64,000 nt of DNA from Pseudocercospora fijiensis CIRAD86 (taxonomy: Eukaryota; Ascomycota; Dothideomycetes; Mycosphaerellales; Mycosphaerellaceae): contig NW_006921543.1 of assembly GCF_000340215.1 (NCBI RefSeq), positions 1,541,468 to 1,605,467 of the forward strand. Direction: 5' to 3'. The translations under genes were made by a program, and so were the position numbers. Below the pieces are notes generated by a model. It saw nothing but the letters and a program-made list of their open reading frames with translations. It made no database searches and had not been told where the DNA came from. Positions 1 through 10,444 of this stretch are shown in pieces (within the stretch, counting starts at the first letter, position 1; each line of letters begins with the position of its first letter).

Positions 1-490
1 TAGCTAAACAGCCGTAGTAGGTAGTTAAATACTCTAGAGTTAGTACTATTCGGCTAGTTAGGGACGGCTACTTCTCCTAGTACTACGACTACTACTGCTC
101 TCTTTATAGATAGCGCTACGTATAAATACTAGAGATAGGCTATAGCTCCTCGCTACCTATATTAACTAGCTCGAGATTAACGATATTATCGCGGTAGTCG
201 ATTAATTTGCGAGAGCCGACGCCGCTAGCTCTACTCTAAGGGATAGTACTTCTATATCTATCGTTTAATAATCTATCGTATAGGCTGTCCCTATATACGA
301 CTAGCCTCGGTTAGCTATCCGGTAGGCTCCTCTACGCCCTCTTCTCCCTAAAATAGATAGCACTTAACTAGTATACCTATCTAATACTCTCCCTTCGTAT
401 ATAGGTCCTCTTACTCTATATAGAATAGTTTACCGCCCCGCTCCTATAGCTACTAGATCTCCTTCGTCCGCTATAGTACAATCTCTACTA
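1..490 (+). other. Unrecognised degraded sequence upstream of 30-bp repeats
   Basis: No family was recognised. The stretch is RIP-altered like the rest of the window. One + frame (codons starting at positions equal to 1 modulo 3) runs into the decapeptide repeat that begins at 491, with RIP-type stops, so this may be the upstream part of the same broken protein. The left edge of the window cuts it. Confidence 0.3.
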
Positions 491-720
491 GCGCTAGCTT
501 CTATACTAGCGATACCTCCCTAGCTAGCTTCTATACTAGCGATACCTCCCTAGCTAGCTTCTATACTAGCGATACCTCCCTAGCTAGCTTCTATACTAGC
601 GACGCCTTCCTAGCTAGCTTCTATAGTAGCGACGCCTTCCTAGCTAGCTTCTATCCTAGCGACGCCTTCCTAGCTAGCTTCTATATAAGCGACGCCTTTC
701 TAGCTAGCTTCTATCCTAAG
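491..720 (+). repeat. 30-bp tandem repeat, about 7.7 units
   Basis: Units start at 491, 521, 551, 581, 611, 641, 671 and 701. Each reads roughly GCTAGCTTCTATACTAGCGA plus a ten-base tail. The unit length is a multiple of three, and in one + frame each unit encodes a decapeptide of the type ASFYTSDTSL. Early units have the tail GATACCTCCC and later ones GACGCCTTCC, so the array has two sub-types in blocks. It could be the repeat region of a degraded secreted or cell-wall-like protein, but only the repeat itself is certain. Confidence 0.85.
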
Positions 721-1543
721 TAGTATACTAGTAGTAATAAGGGTTATAAGGGTCCTACTACTATATAGGGTAGCTAAGTGTTATACTCGGGCTACTAAGC
801 GTTATACTTGCCTAGAAGTATTTTAAACTATTTTTAATAAATTAATAAAAATACTAGGACGCTTTCTACGTATTATACTCGATATATTAGGCCTAGAACT
901 ACGACTTAGAAGTATTATACTAGTAGTAATAAGGGGTGGAAGTGTCCTACTAATTTATAGGGCTACTAAGCGTAACAATCGAGCTACTAAGTGTTATACT
1001 TACGTAGGAGTATTATCAATTCTACTAGTAAAAATCGGGCTTAGGGCTAGTATAAAAAGTTACTAAATTTAAGTAATTAGTATAGTTCTAGAAGGGTTAT
1101 AAGTCCTAAACGACGGCTAGAATAGGCTAGTTCTTAATAGGGCCTCGCTAGGTCGTCGTCGCTATTATTTGTTTTCGGATTTCTTAGGCTAGGGCTACTA
1201 AGCGTTATACTTGACTATAAGTATTTGTAATAAATTAATAAAAATACTAGAACGACTTCTACGTATTATACTCGATATAATAGGCCTAGAAGTACGACTT
1301 AGAAGTAGTATACTAGTAGTAATAAGGGTTATAAGGGTCCTACTCCTATATAGGGTAGCTAAGCGTTATACTCGGACTACTAAGCGTTATACTTGCCTAG
1401 AAGTATTTTTAATAAATTAATAAAAATACTAGGACGACTTCTACGTATTATACTCGATATATTAGGCCTAGAACTACGACTTAGAAGTAGTATACTAGTA
1501 GTAATAAGCGTTATAAGGGTCCTACTACTATATAGGGCTACAA
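721..1543. repeat. Tandem repeats of about 182-191 bp
   Basis: A block containing TACTAGTAGTAATAAGG, then ACTAAGCGTTATACTTG, then AATAAATTAATAAAAATACTAG, recurs with its landmark at about 727, 918, 1311 and 1493. A more diverged stretch lies near 1110. The spacings are 191 and 182 bp between clear neighbours. No coding sense was seen apart from short chance frames. Confidence 0.7.
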
Positions 1544-1553
1544 AACGTTTGTT

Positions 1554-1648
1554 AGAGGCTATACGTAATTAGTATATAACTAGCTCGAGTAAAGCTAGGG
1601 TCCTAATGCCTTAGGTAGGGCTTAGCGCTTAGCGTTAGGCTAACTAGT
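1554..1648 (-). repeat. Inverted partial LTR of the G1 family
   Basis: About 95 bp match the reverse complement of the 3' half of the G1 LTR (3341-3537). Shared landmarks include CTCGAGTAAAGCTAGGGTC and CTTAGCGCTTAGCGTTAGGC. The match ends abruptly at about 1648, so this is a truncated remnant of a second G1-family insertion in the opposite orientation. Confidence 0.75.
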
Positions 1649-1749
1649 ATTATAGCAGGTACGGAACGCCGGGCCTATATATCTCCTATAGGACCGTAGA
1701 TACCTCTTTAATACTATACCTTTACTAACCTACTAATCGTCCCTCGTAT

Positions 1750-3340
1750 AACAATTAGTAGCTTCGCTTTAGTTAGATCTAGATCCGTTTAAATAGTACC
1801 CGAGTACTAGACGAACGGGCACCTTAAAAAAGCAAAAAACCCTACCGCCGCCGCGAACGCGACCGCGAGGTCCTATACTAGCTATACCGACCTACCTACC
1901 TAACTATAACAACTACCTACGTTCGATACGATTACGATAGTCCTCTAAGTTCCGTATATTATCTTCTATATATATATAGATATATACCGACGGCGCCCTA
2001 TAGCCCTCTAATTACTAGACTAGGCGGCCTACCTTCCTTATTTAGGTTTGTTTACTCGATACTAATGCCTACCGAAGCGGGCACTCGTCGAGGCAAGAGC
2101 TTATAAGTACCCTAATAGTTACCCGACTTTCGTCTAGTTCCTTAACTCTATACTTATCCTATATCTATAAGATTAGCGAGCCTACGCTTATTCTATAAAT
2201 ATACTAGCTTCTATACGCCCCGATTTAGATACCTACTCGTTAAATATCGCTTTTTGCTTTAAAGAGTTCTTAGCTAACGCCGGTTACGCTAAGTTAGTAT
2301 ACTAGAAGCAAAGAGACCCGCTTATAGTAGTCGTTACGAAAATTACTACTTATTATTAGCCTCTAGAAGAATATATACCGCGAAAACTCTCGGACGCTAG
2401 AGATAGTACTATCCTCGGTTTCCCTTAGAATTAGGTAGTTAACCGCTCTTTAGTTATAGTAGTAGCGAAGACGCTAATTGTACTCTATAACGAACTTGCT
2501 ATTTTAGATATAATAGAACCTAACGACTTAGCGGCTCCTACTCTAGAACTAGCGCTACCCTTACTAGATATAGTAGTACCTACAAGTCCGGATACTAGTC
2601 TATAGCTACGTCGCCGTCGGACGATTTTAGTAGCTAGTACGCGACGTGTTATATACGTACGTTATAGGTCCTTACCGATTGTTTTTCCCCTAGGTCTACG
2701 AGAACTTAGTACCTTAGAGCTATTAGTCCCGAGTAGCCCTATCTTGTTTTTACCGGTTTCTATCGACCCTAAGTAGTAAGGTCCTAAGTAACAAGGTCCT
2801 AAGCCTAAATAGGAGGATATAGAGTAATAGAGCCCTAAGCCCGAATAGTAAGAGCTTCCGGCCCTAAGTAGTCTAGAGTCCTCTCTATTAGGTCCTAAGC
2901 TCTAGTATTAAAGTCCTAAGATATAGTAGCGAGGACCCTAATAACGAGAGCTATTACTTCCGCTCCTATCGGCCGAGCCTACCGCCGATATATCGTAAGA
3001 TATAGACCTAGATGCCTAGCGTATAGACTCGGTATATATAGAGCCTAGCGTAGAACGTAATCTACCTTCTCGCTAGTAGCGCTATAATAGGTTAGTCGAC
3101 GCTTTCCTAGGTATAGAGGCTAGGCGTCTAGTCGCGGACCGCTAGCGAGTATACAATATAGGCGCGGGACTATCCTCCTAAAACTAGCGTAATAGTAAGT
3201 AGCTAGCTTACGATAACCCGTAGCCTTAACGCCTACGAGAGGGCGCGCTACGCGAAGTCCTAGTATATAAGAACTAGAACGCCGCTAGCGCTAATACGGC
3301 CGCTAAAGACGTAGACGGCGAAATCCTAAACGCCGCTAAC
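1750..3340 (+). pseudogene. G2 5' ORF (Gag N-terminal part or separate ORF), broken by G1
   Basis: From about 2027 one + frame (positions equal to 2 modulo 3) reads through RIP-type TAG/TAA stops to the G1 insertion at 3340. The same frame resumes at 10445, because the 7104-bp insertion plus duplication is a multiple of three. The first part is ordinary globular-looking sequence. About 2750-3300 is rich in Gln, Pro, Lys and Arg, with PKQQGPK-like repetition once TAG is read as Gln. I do not recognise the protein. It may be a long Gag N-terminus or an ORF upstream of Gag, since the recognisable Gag (10.9 kb onward) is in a different frame. Confidence 0.5.
3336..3340. other. G1 target-site duplication, left (CTAAC)
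   Basis: CTAAC directly precedes the left G1 LTR and recurs at 10440-10444 directly after the right LTR. This is the 5-bp duplication expected from Ty3/Gypsy integration. Confidence 0.9.
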
Positions 3341-3537
3341 TGTAAGAAGGGTATATTAGTAGGTAGATAGGGTAGTAGTAGGTATAGGTAGTATTCGATA
3401 GAGATCTAAGAGGAGAGGGAGGAAGGCAGGCTAGTTAGCCTAACGCTAAGCGCTAAGCCCTACCTAAGGCATTAAGACCCTAGCTTTACTCGAGCCTAGT
3501 TATATGCTAATTACGTATAACCTCTTTAGTCCTAATA
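3341..3537 (-). repeat. G1 LTR, left (3' LTR of the element)
   Basis: It begins TGTAAGAAGGG and ends in CCTAATA where the other copy has CCTAACA, the classic TG...CA ends with the CA lost to RIP. A purine-rich stretch on the - strand (AGAAGGGAAGCG) lies directly inside it at about 3540-3555, the expected polypurine tract. Confidence 0.92.
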
Positions 3538-4740
3538 TACGCTTCCCTTCTAAAGGCCGCGCCCTCGTAGCCGGTCTATATCTATTCTTAACCTCTATCG
3601 CTACTAACTTAGTAGGTCTAGTAAGCTTCTTAGTCCGCGCTAAATTAAATACGCAATTACCGATTATATAACTATATTAAACCTTACCTCTAATACAATA
3701 CAATGTCTAACTCTAACTACGCTATCCTTGTATATAATAAAGTAATATATAACTACGAGAATTAAGGACCTTCGACTAATTATAATACGAGCGCGTCTTC
3801 CCTACTATAATAGGTAGACGTACGAGGTATTACAGCCCTGCCTCCGTTCTAAGTAATATCGTATCGAGTTCTTTACGTCTACTCTTAAAAGACCTAGCAA
3901 TGTCCGCTTCCGAGGGTTGTCCGCTTCTAAGGGTTTGTTCTTGTTATTACGAGGGCTATTATTTACTATCGTAGTTTCGCTAGCCCTAATTAGTTAGGTT
4001 TAGTAGCCTTTAAGTGTTAACTAATTATATCTTTTTAAAAAACTTAGTTCTTCTAGTTTCTATAGGTAAAGGCTATTATAAGTATAGTAGTAGAGGTTCG
4101 CCTCGCTTAAAGGGTCGGAAAGATCGAGGAGTAACCTATTATCCCGGGTCCGTAAGATCGACCCTAGCTAGCTTAGCTCTATAGTTTTGCCCTTAGTTAG
4201 TTAGTCTATTAGTCTACTTAATCTTTTAAGCGGCTTAAAGTTTTAACTTAGCCTTAAAGTTTTGATTAAAGTTTTAATTAAAAGTGCCTTAGGCTCGTAG
4301 TATAGGTAAGGTTGTCTTCGTAGGTACGGTAATAATAGTAGGTAATGTTAATAATAGCGGCGCTAGTCGTCTTAGCGCTAACTTTACCTTCTTCTAATTT
4401 CCTTCTTTAACTAATAACAACTCGGCAATACCGTTACTAACATAGCTATGTCCTTCCTTTCTTAATAGTAATACACTCCGTAACACTATTACTAATGTAG
4501 CCGCGCCGGCCGCGCCGTCCTCGCCGATTGCCTAGGCCTCGAGGCCTCGATAGAATAAGGGAATAAGAGGGGGATCTGTAGGGCGCGTTAGTAAAGAGGT
4601 AGAGTCCTTAAAAGAGCATGCGATTAATTAATTAACGCGTCGTAGCGCGCCTAGTATAGTCTTATTATCCTAGTTTGCCGGCCTCTAATTAGTTAGCTAA
4701 TAGTACCCCGGAGGTAGTATTGTTCCTAGGCGACATTATA
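3538..4740 (-). other. G1 3' untranslated region
   Basis: About 1.2 kb lie between the chromodomain end and the 3' LTR. No protein was recognised. It contains one member of the palindrome family (4698-4722) close to the end of pol, and the polypurine tract next to the LTR. The region is long for a Gypsy 3' UTR. Confidence 0.5.
4698..4722. promoter_or_regulatory. Palindrome P-G1
   Basis: An imperfect 25-bp palindrome of the form TAATAGTACCCC followed by its near complement. It belongs to the same family as the ten copies in A and B. Read on the - strand it is preceded by CCTAGGAA, matching the flank of the copy after ORF3 in element A (AGGAACAATGCTACCCC). Confidence 0.75.
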
Positions 4741-7700
4741 GGCCCTTAGCCTTCTTCTTGTTCTTTACACTAGTCTAATACTTATCTAACAACTTAGTTA
4801 TATCTTTAAACGAGTCTTCGGCCTCTTACGAGTCCTATTTAGGTAAATAGCCTTACTATCTTAGGAGGTACTCCTTCTTACCTTACCTAGTCCGATAATC
4901 TAGGATACGTTCTATAGACTACAGTTCTTTACTATTAGCTAAGACTTCTTCTAACTCGGTAGGCGCTTTATCGCCTTTACGCTAGTAGTATAGCTTAAGG
5001 AGGGATATATAGAAGATATTATAGATAGTGTAATAGGGTAGAAGCTATAGCTAGTAGGCCTAGCTATTGCCCTTCGGTTCTCGGATTCGGAAGGGGCTAA
5101 TAAACCGTAGTGCTAGTTTGGGGCGTGTTTTGATATTAGGTAATAGGTGTTTGCGGATGCGGAGGTTCTTAGTACTTAGTATAACTATATCGCCTTGTTT
5201 AAAGGTTATTAGCGTATAGTGCTTATCGTAGTAGGTCTTTTAGTACTCTTAAGCCTTTGTTAACTTCTCGGCTATCTTAGTATAGATTTCTCGCATCTTC
5301 TAAACCCTCTTAATAGCCGCTAGTGTTTCGGGTACTTAACGCGCTTCCCTTTCCTTACGCTCGGCCTCGAGCGATAGGGGGTCTTATAGCATCGTAGCGT
5401 TCTAACCTATTATAGCTATATATAGTGAAACCTTAGTTAATAAGTAGACACTGTTATTGTACACGAATTTAGCTAGTTGTAAGAGGTTAACCTATCTATT
5501 AGGGTCCTCGTTAATGTAGCTACGTAGGTACTACTATAGCGTAGTATTCTACCTCTCTATTTAACCGTTAGTCTATAGATAGAAGGCTATTAACAGCCGA
5601 TGCTTTAGTCTTAGCTGTAGGCATAATTCGCTCTAATAGTGCGATATAAATATCGAGCCCCTATCGGAGACTATCCCCTTAGGGGTCCCCTAATAGCTAC
5701 AGAAGATGTTGTTCTATAGTGCTTTAGCTATATTAATAGCCGTCTAATCCTTCCGAGTAGGAATGTAGCGAGCACCCTTAGTAAATCGGTCTATAACGAC
5801 TAGGATAGCGTTAAAGACATCTTTGCTTCCTCTTCGCTTAGTAGAGGGAAGACCTATAATAAAGTCTATTATAAGCTCTGCAAAAGGCTTCTTTAGAACA
5901 GGGAGTAAAGACAACTCGCTAAATAGTAAGTGCTTTAGTACTTTAACTCGCTAGCATACTATATAGGTCTGTATATACTCCTTTATATGCCGCTTACTAT
6001 TTAGCTAGTAGTATATACGCGATAGTAGCTCGTGCGACTTCTCTATACTATAGTAACTAGCGAGCTTACTATTATAGTGCCTCTTTAAAAGCTCTTATCT
6101 AATCGATTGTTTAGCGGGGATATAGTATCTGCCCTTAAACTTTAAGTAACCTTTATCGTCGATCGACTAATTACTCTTACTAGATCGAGTCGCCCGTCTA
6201 CTTATAAGCCTATTAATACGCTCGATAGCAAAGGCGTCCCTCTACTAAGCACGCAATAGCTTATCTATAAACGATTAACTATTCCTATTTATAAGGTTAT
6301 TTAATAGCACCCTCGCTATTAAACGAGGTACGTATTATATATATCTAATAGCACTAGCAGCCGGAACTACTACAACCTCTTCTATAGTGCTATCGCTGTA
6401 TAGACTATTACTATAAATAGCAATGTCCTTAATCGAGTTATTATAGCTCGAGCGATCTACGTCCTTTCTTTTAACGTATACTAGAAGAACGATAACTCCG
6501 CTATAGTATTTGTTGCCGCCGCGGGGTCCGGAAGTCCGCTTATCCTACGCCTACTTATTAACGACACGGGCTATAGCAATCTTATACTACAGGGTTAGAA
6601 ACAAAGAATTAATGTGTTAGGTCTCGCTATCGTAATTAGGCCGCCTCGATAGGCTATCGGTAGGGTTACTTACGCCTAGCTAATATAATATATTAAAATC
6701 CAACCTAGCGAGGTAGACGGCCTATCTAGCCTATCGACCTATAACCCTAGTAACCTTAGTAATACTACGGAGGTTGTTATAGTCTATATAGACCTGAATT
6801 GTATACTAAGCACTATTAAGATAGTAGCGCTAATGCTTAAAGGCCTCGACAATAGCTAGGAGCTCTTGCTCGTAGGTCTCGTAGCGACGCTCTATATTAA
6901 TTATCTTTCGTAAAAAGAAGGCAATTAGGTGCTAGTAATTGTCCTTATCTGATTGCTATAACATAATAGCCGATATAGCGAACTGTAAAGCGTTAGTCTT
7001 AATACGGATCTGCTTGCTTAGTACAAAATAGTACAATAAGGGCACTTTAGTAAAGCGTTGCTTTAGACCGTTAAAAGCGGCTTGTGTCTTATTAGTCTAT
7101 CTAAACTCTCTAGATAGATTGGCCTTAGTTTTAGTAAGCTTAGTTAGGGGCATTACATATCTCGAATAGCCCTTAATAAACCGGCGGTAAAAGTTAGCGA
7201 AGCCGAGGAATAACTAAAGCTCCTTAATACTAGTAGGCGTTAGCTACTTAGTAATAGTCTTAATCCGGTTAGGATTAGCCTTAACACCCTCGGTTAATAC
7301 GAGGAAGCTAAGGAAGGACACCTCTTTAGTAGCAAAGGTACATTTAGGGCTTGCAATATAGACTATAGGCTTATAGGCGGTCGAGGACTTTACGTACTAT
7401 AGCCTAGTACTCTGCAATGTTAGGTAAATAGGTATAGACTAGGATGTTATCTAGGTAAACTATATAGAGGTAGTCTAATAGGCCTAATAGGGCCCGATTA
7501 ATATAGGACTAGAATATTGTAGAGGCGTTTGCTAGCCCGAATAGTATAACTAAATACTCGAAATAGCTATAGCGGGTACGGAAGGCTGTTTTCTATTTAT
7601 TACCCTTACGGATACGGATACGATAGTATGCATCCTTAATGTCTAATATAGTATAGTAGTAGGTACTAGAGAGGCGATCGAGGGTCTTATTAATAAGCGG

Positions 7701-8600
7701 AAGTAGACAACGGTCCTTAATAGTAATAGCATTAAGTCTACGGTAATTAATATATAACCGTAGGCTACTATCCTTCTTTAGAACAAACAGGATTAGTGCA
7801 CTAGCAGGGCTGTTACTATACCGTATCCGGCTATTAGCTAGGTTTTCTTCTAGGTACTTACGTAATATAGCAAGCTCGCGCTTACTAAGGTTGTAGAGTA
7901 GTCTAAAAGGAACCTCTTTGCCCTCCATAATATTAATCTTATAATCCGTCTCCTTAAATATAGGCAATGTCGATGCTAGGTAATGTTTAAATACATTAAT
8001 ATAGGTCTCTTAGATAGGCTCTAGTATACGAGTAAGCTAATTAGGGTCTATGCTATCCGGGGGCACAGGTTCGTCGTTATTACTACCGAGCAGGTCGGTA
8101 GTCGGATTAGCTAAGGCAGGTATTAGGTTGCTAATAAATAGGACCCTAATATCGTTAGGGCACTCGCTAATATTAATGTGTTTAATATCCTCTTTCCTAG
8201 CGATTCTAAATCGCTACTTCTAGAGGCCTAGGTCTATAGCTATAGCGTAGTACTTAAGAATAGGGTTACTAATAATAATATCGGATAGGAGGCTGTCTAT
8301 GTCTACCGCGTAGATAGTAAAGTTTAGTAGGCGCTTATTGCCGAGGTTATCTCTTAGGGCTATATAGATATAGTAAGCTCTATAGGTTAAGTGCCGAGCG
8401 TTATTAAACTAAGTAAGGGTTAGTAGGTTAGTCCTAGGCAGTTGTCGAAGGTCTAATTGCTTAGCTAGGCGATAGCTAATAAGGGTACTAACTGAATTTC
8501 CTAGATCTAGTATAACCTTAGTATTATAATTAGTGCTATACGAGTCCGATACGAGACAGGTACGTATAATAGCTAGTACAATGTCGATAGTCTTACGCCG
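4740..8600 (-). pseudogene. pol: G1 pol: protease, RT, RNase H, integrase, chromodomain
   Basis: Read 3' to 5' on the + strand. The protease has VILDLGNS near 8495-8515. The longest clean frame (7593-7967) is reverse transcriptase, with SLRLYINYRRLNAITIKDR and YYTILDIKDAYYRIRIRKG. The catalytic box reads YLDN at 7446-7457, so the second Asp is Asn. The RT thumb has [12 protein letters not shown] near 7190. RNase H reads RIKTNALQFAISAI near 6990, where family members have TDAS, so the catalytic Asp is also Asn. Integrase shows VIDRFTKGARYIPTRKD and IVSDRGSIFIS near 5660-5790. A C-terminal chromodomain (ERILDYRTR then KEYLLR then GYLPKQDS) lies near 4790-4920. Stops are of RIP type throughout. 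Confidence 0.9.
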
Positions 8601-10240
8601 TATAAGGCTAACAGTTAGTACGGCGCTTACTCTTTTTTCGACTAATTAAAAGAGCCGACTAGGGTAGTATTAGCGGCTAAAAGGTGTTTCCTATACTTAG
8701 CGGAAGCACGGTTAATTCGGGCCTAGTCCTTAGGTTTGTCGTATTAGCCTAGTAGATAGCTAGTACTATTACAATTAAAGCACTTTAATCCGGTTAGTAG
8801 ACTGCCGTAGCTATTATTATTGTTAGTAGAGCGGTTAGTATTATAGGGATACGAGCCCCTTCTACGGCCCCTATTACGGCCTCCTCTATATAGTCGCCGG
8901 CTACGGCCCCTTCTACGGTCGTTGTTACTATTCCTACTATTAGTATTATTGTCTTAGTAGGAACCTTAGTTTCCTCCGCGGCTACTACGATTGCCGCGGT
9001 TAGTACTAGCTAGCCGGATTCTCGATTCTAGTCGTTATTAAAGCTAGACAGCTCGTTTAGCTGTTTCTACCTCGACTATAAATTAAATACGTGTTAGGTT
9101 AGCCTATTCAAACATACGGCGGCGGTCCAATTCGAGAATAAGCTCCTATCTAAGCTTTAGGCGTATCTCTAAGATCTATATAGAATTAGTCTTAGGCGGA
9201 AGGTCGTCTTTAAGGGTTTTTAAATAGGCTTCAAATAAGCGAGCCGATTAATTAGTCTTCTATTTAGCTCGAAGATATAGGTCCTAAGCATATTATTGCC
9301 TTAGTATAGGGTTTCTAAGGGTGTCTAGTATAATAGTTTTGTAGGTTTGCTACTAAACAGTAGTCTAGTTATTAAGGGAGTCGAAATAGTTATCCTATGT
9401 GCGCTTTAGGTCGCTATTGATATACTATATAGCGTAGACAACTAGTAAATAGTCGTCTAGAAGAGCCCTCAGCGCATTTCGCTAGTTAAGCTCGCAATTA
9501 CGTATATAATCGTTGTATTGCTTGCGACTAGAGCCGTTAAACACGGTATAGTCCTTAAGTTTAGCATCCTTCTTTTAGATAGGTAGTAAAGAAGGTCCCG
9601 CTATTAGTTTAGCTATCGGGGGTTCCTAAAGGCGACGGAGCTCGAGGAGATTATCCTTTAGCTATTGTTCTTAACGTAGGGCAGTAAGCCTGTTTTAAGT
9701 GGCTTCTTAAAGTCTCCCTAATAGTTGAGGGCTAAAGGCTAGTTAGCTATATCGACGGTTAACAATATTACTAAGAATGTCGTTAATAGGCAATTCTAGA
9801 TTATTACCTAGGACTATAGGCTCTTCGGTAGGCCTAGTAGTAGGCTCTTTAGTAGGAGGCACTTTAGTAGGTGCTTTAGTAGGCACTTTAGTAGGTACTA
9901 TACTACTAGCATTGTCGTTACTAGCGCTGCTAGCGGTAGCACGGTTATTGTTTCGTAATAAGCCGGCTATTGTAAGGGGTAATACTAATAATATATTGTT
10001 AGCCCCTAAGATACGGATATAGCGGAATTAGTAGATATCGGTCTAGTATGCTTAACCTAGTATAATAGGCCGTATAGAAGGCCTTACTTAATAATTAGTA
10101 CGGTTGCTTCGATAGAATAGTACGTATAGGTCCCGTTCTTCGGGCGTAATATAGTTAGATTAGTCTTATTCGTAGCTATACCGCTAAAAGCTTAAAATAA
10201 GGACTATCTAGCTACTACCCTTAAAGGGTAGATCGAATAC
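8600..10240 (-). pseudogene. gag: G1 gag with zinc knuckle
   Basis: The - strand frames between the 5' LTR (10241) and the protease. A CCHC zinc knuckle is visible at 8741-8782: C-F-N-C then four residues, then Tyr in place of His, then four residues, then Tyr in place of the last Cys. Both changes are what RIP makes (CAC to TAC, TGC to TAC). Near 9840-9900 the frame holds PTKVPTKAPTK-like repeats, a flexible linker. The start codon was not determined. Confidence 0.75.
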
Positions 10241-10439
10241 TGTATAAGAAGGGTATATTAGTAGGTAGATAGGGTAGTAGTAGGTATAGGTAGTATTCGA
10301 TAGAGATCTAAGAGGAGAGGGAGGAAGGTAGGCTAGTTAGCCTAACGCTAAGCGCTAAGCCCTACCTAAGGCATTAAGACCCTAGCTTTACTCGAGCCTA
10401 GTTATATACCAATCACGTATAACCTCTTTAGTCCTAACA
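10241..10439 (-). repeat. G1 LTR, right (5' LTR of the element)
   Basis: It begins TGTATAAGAAGGG and ends CCTAACA, and is a near-identical partner of 3341-3537. It carries a 2-bp AT insertion near the start relative to the left copy. The element-internal side (- strand GTATTCGATCTACCC) is where the primer binding site should be, but I cannot name the tRNA. Confidence 0.92.
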
Positions 10440-10444
10440 CTAAC
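10440..10444. other. G1 target-site duplication, right (CTAAC)
   Basis: Exact repeat of 3336-3340, directly after the right LTR. Confidence 0.9.

Larger units (their letters stand above)
3341..10439 (-). mobile_element. G1: complete Ty3/Gypsy chromovirus, RIP-inactivated
   Basis: A 7.1-kb element bounded by near-identical LTRs of 197-199 bp and a perfect 5-bp duplication. Domains on the - strand run Gag, zinc knuckle, protease, reverse transcriptase, RNase H, integrase, chromodomain. It inserted into the 5' ORF of G2. The LTR pair differs by a 2-bp indel and a few C/T or G/A transitions, so the insertion is young relative to G2, with RIP the main source of difference. It cannot move by itself: stops interrupt every domain, and catalytic Asp codons in RT and RNase H are changed. 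Confidence 0.93.

Noticed and set aside
1211..1420. 69-codon + strand open frame
   Set aside because: It lies inside the tandem repeats and consists of repeat translation with no protein-like pattern.
9777..10022. 81-codon + strand open frame with Val/Leu/Gly repeats
   Set aside because: It is the antisense shadow of the PTK-type repeats in G1 gag on the - strand.
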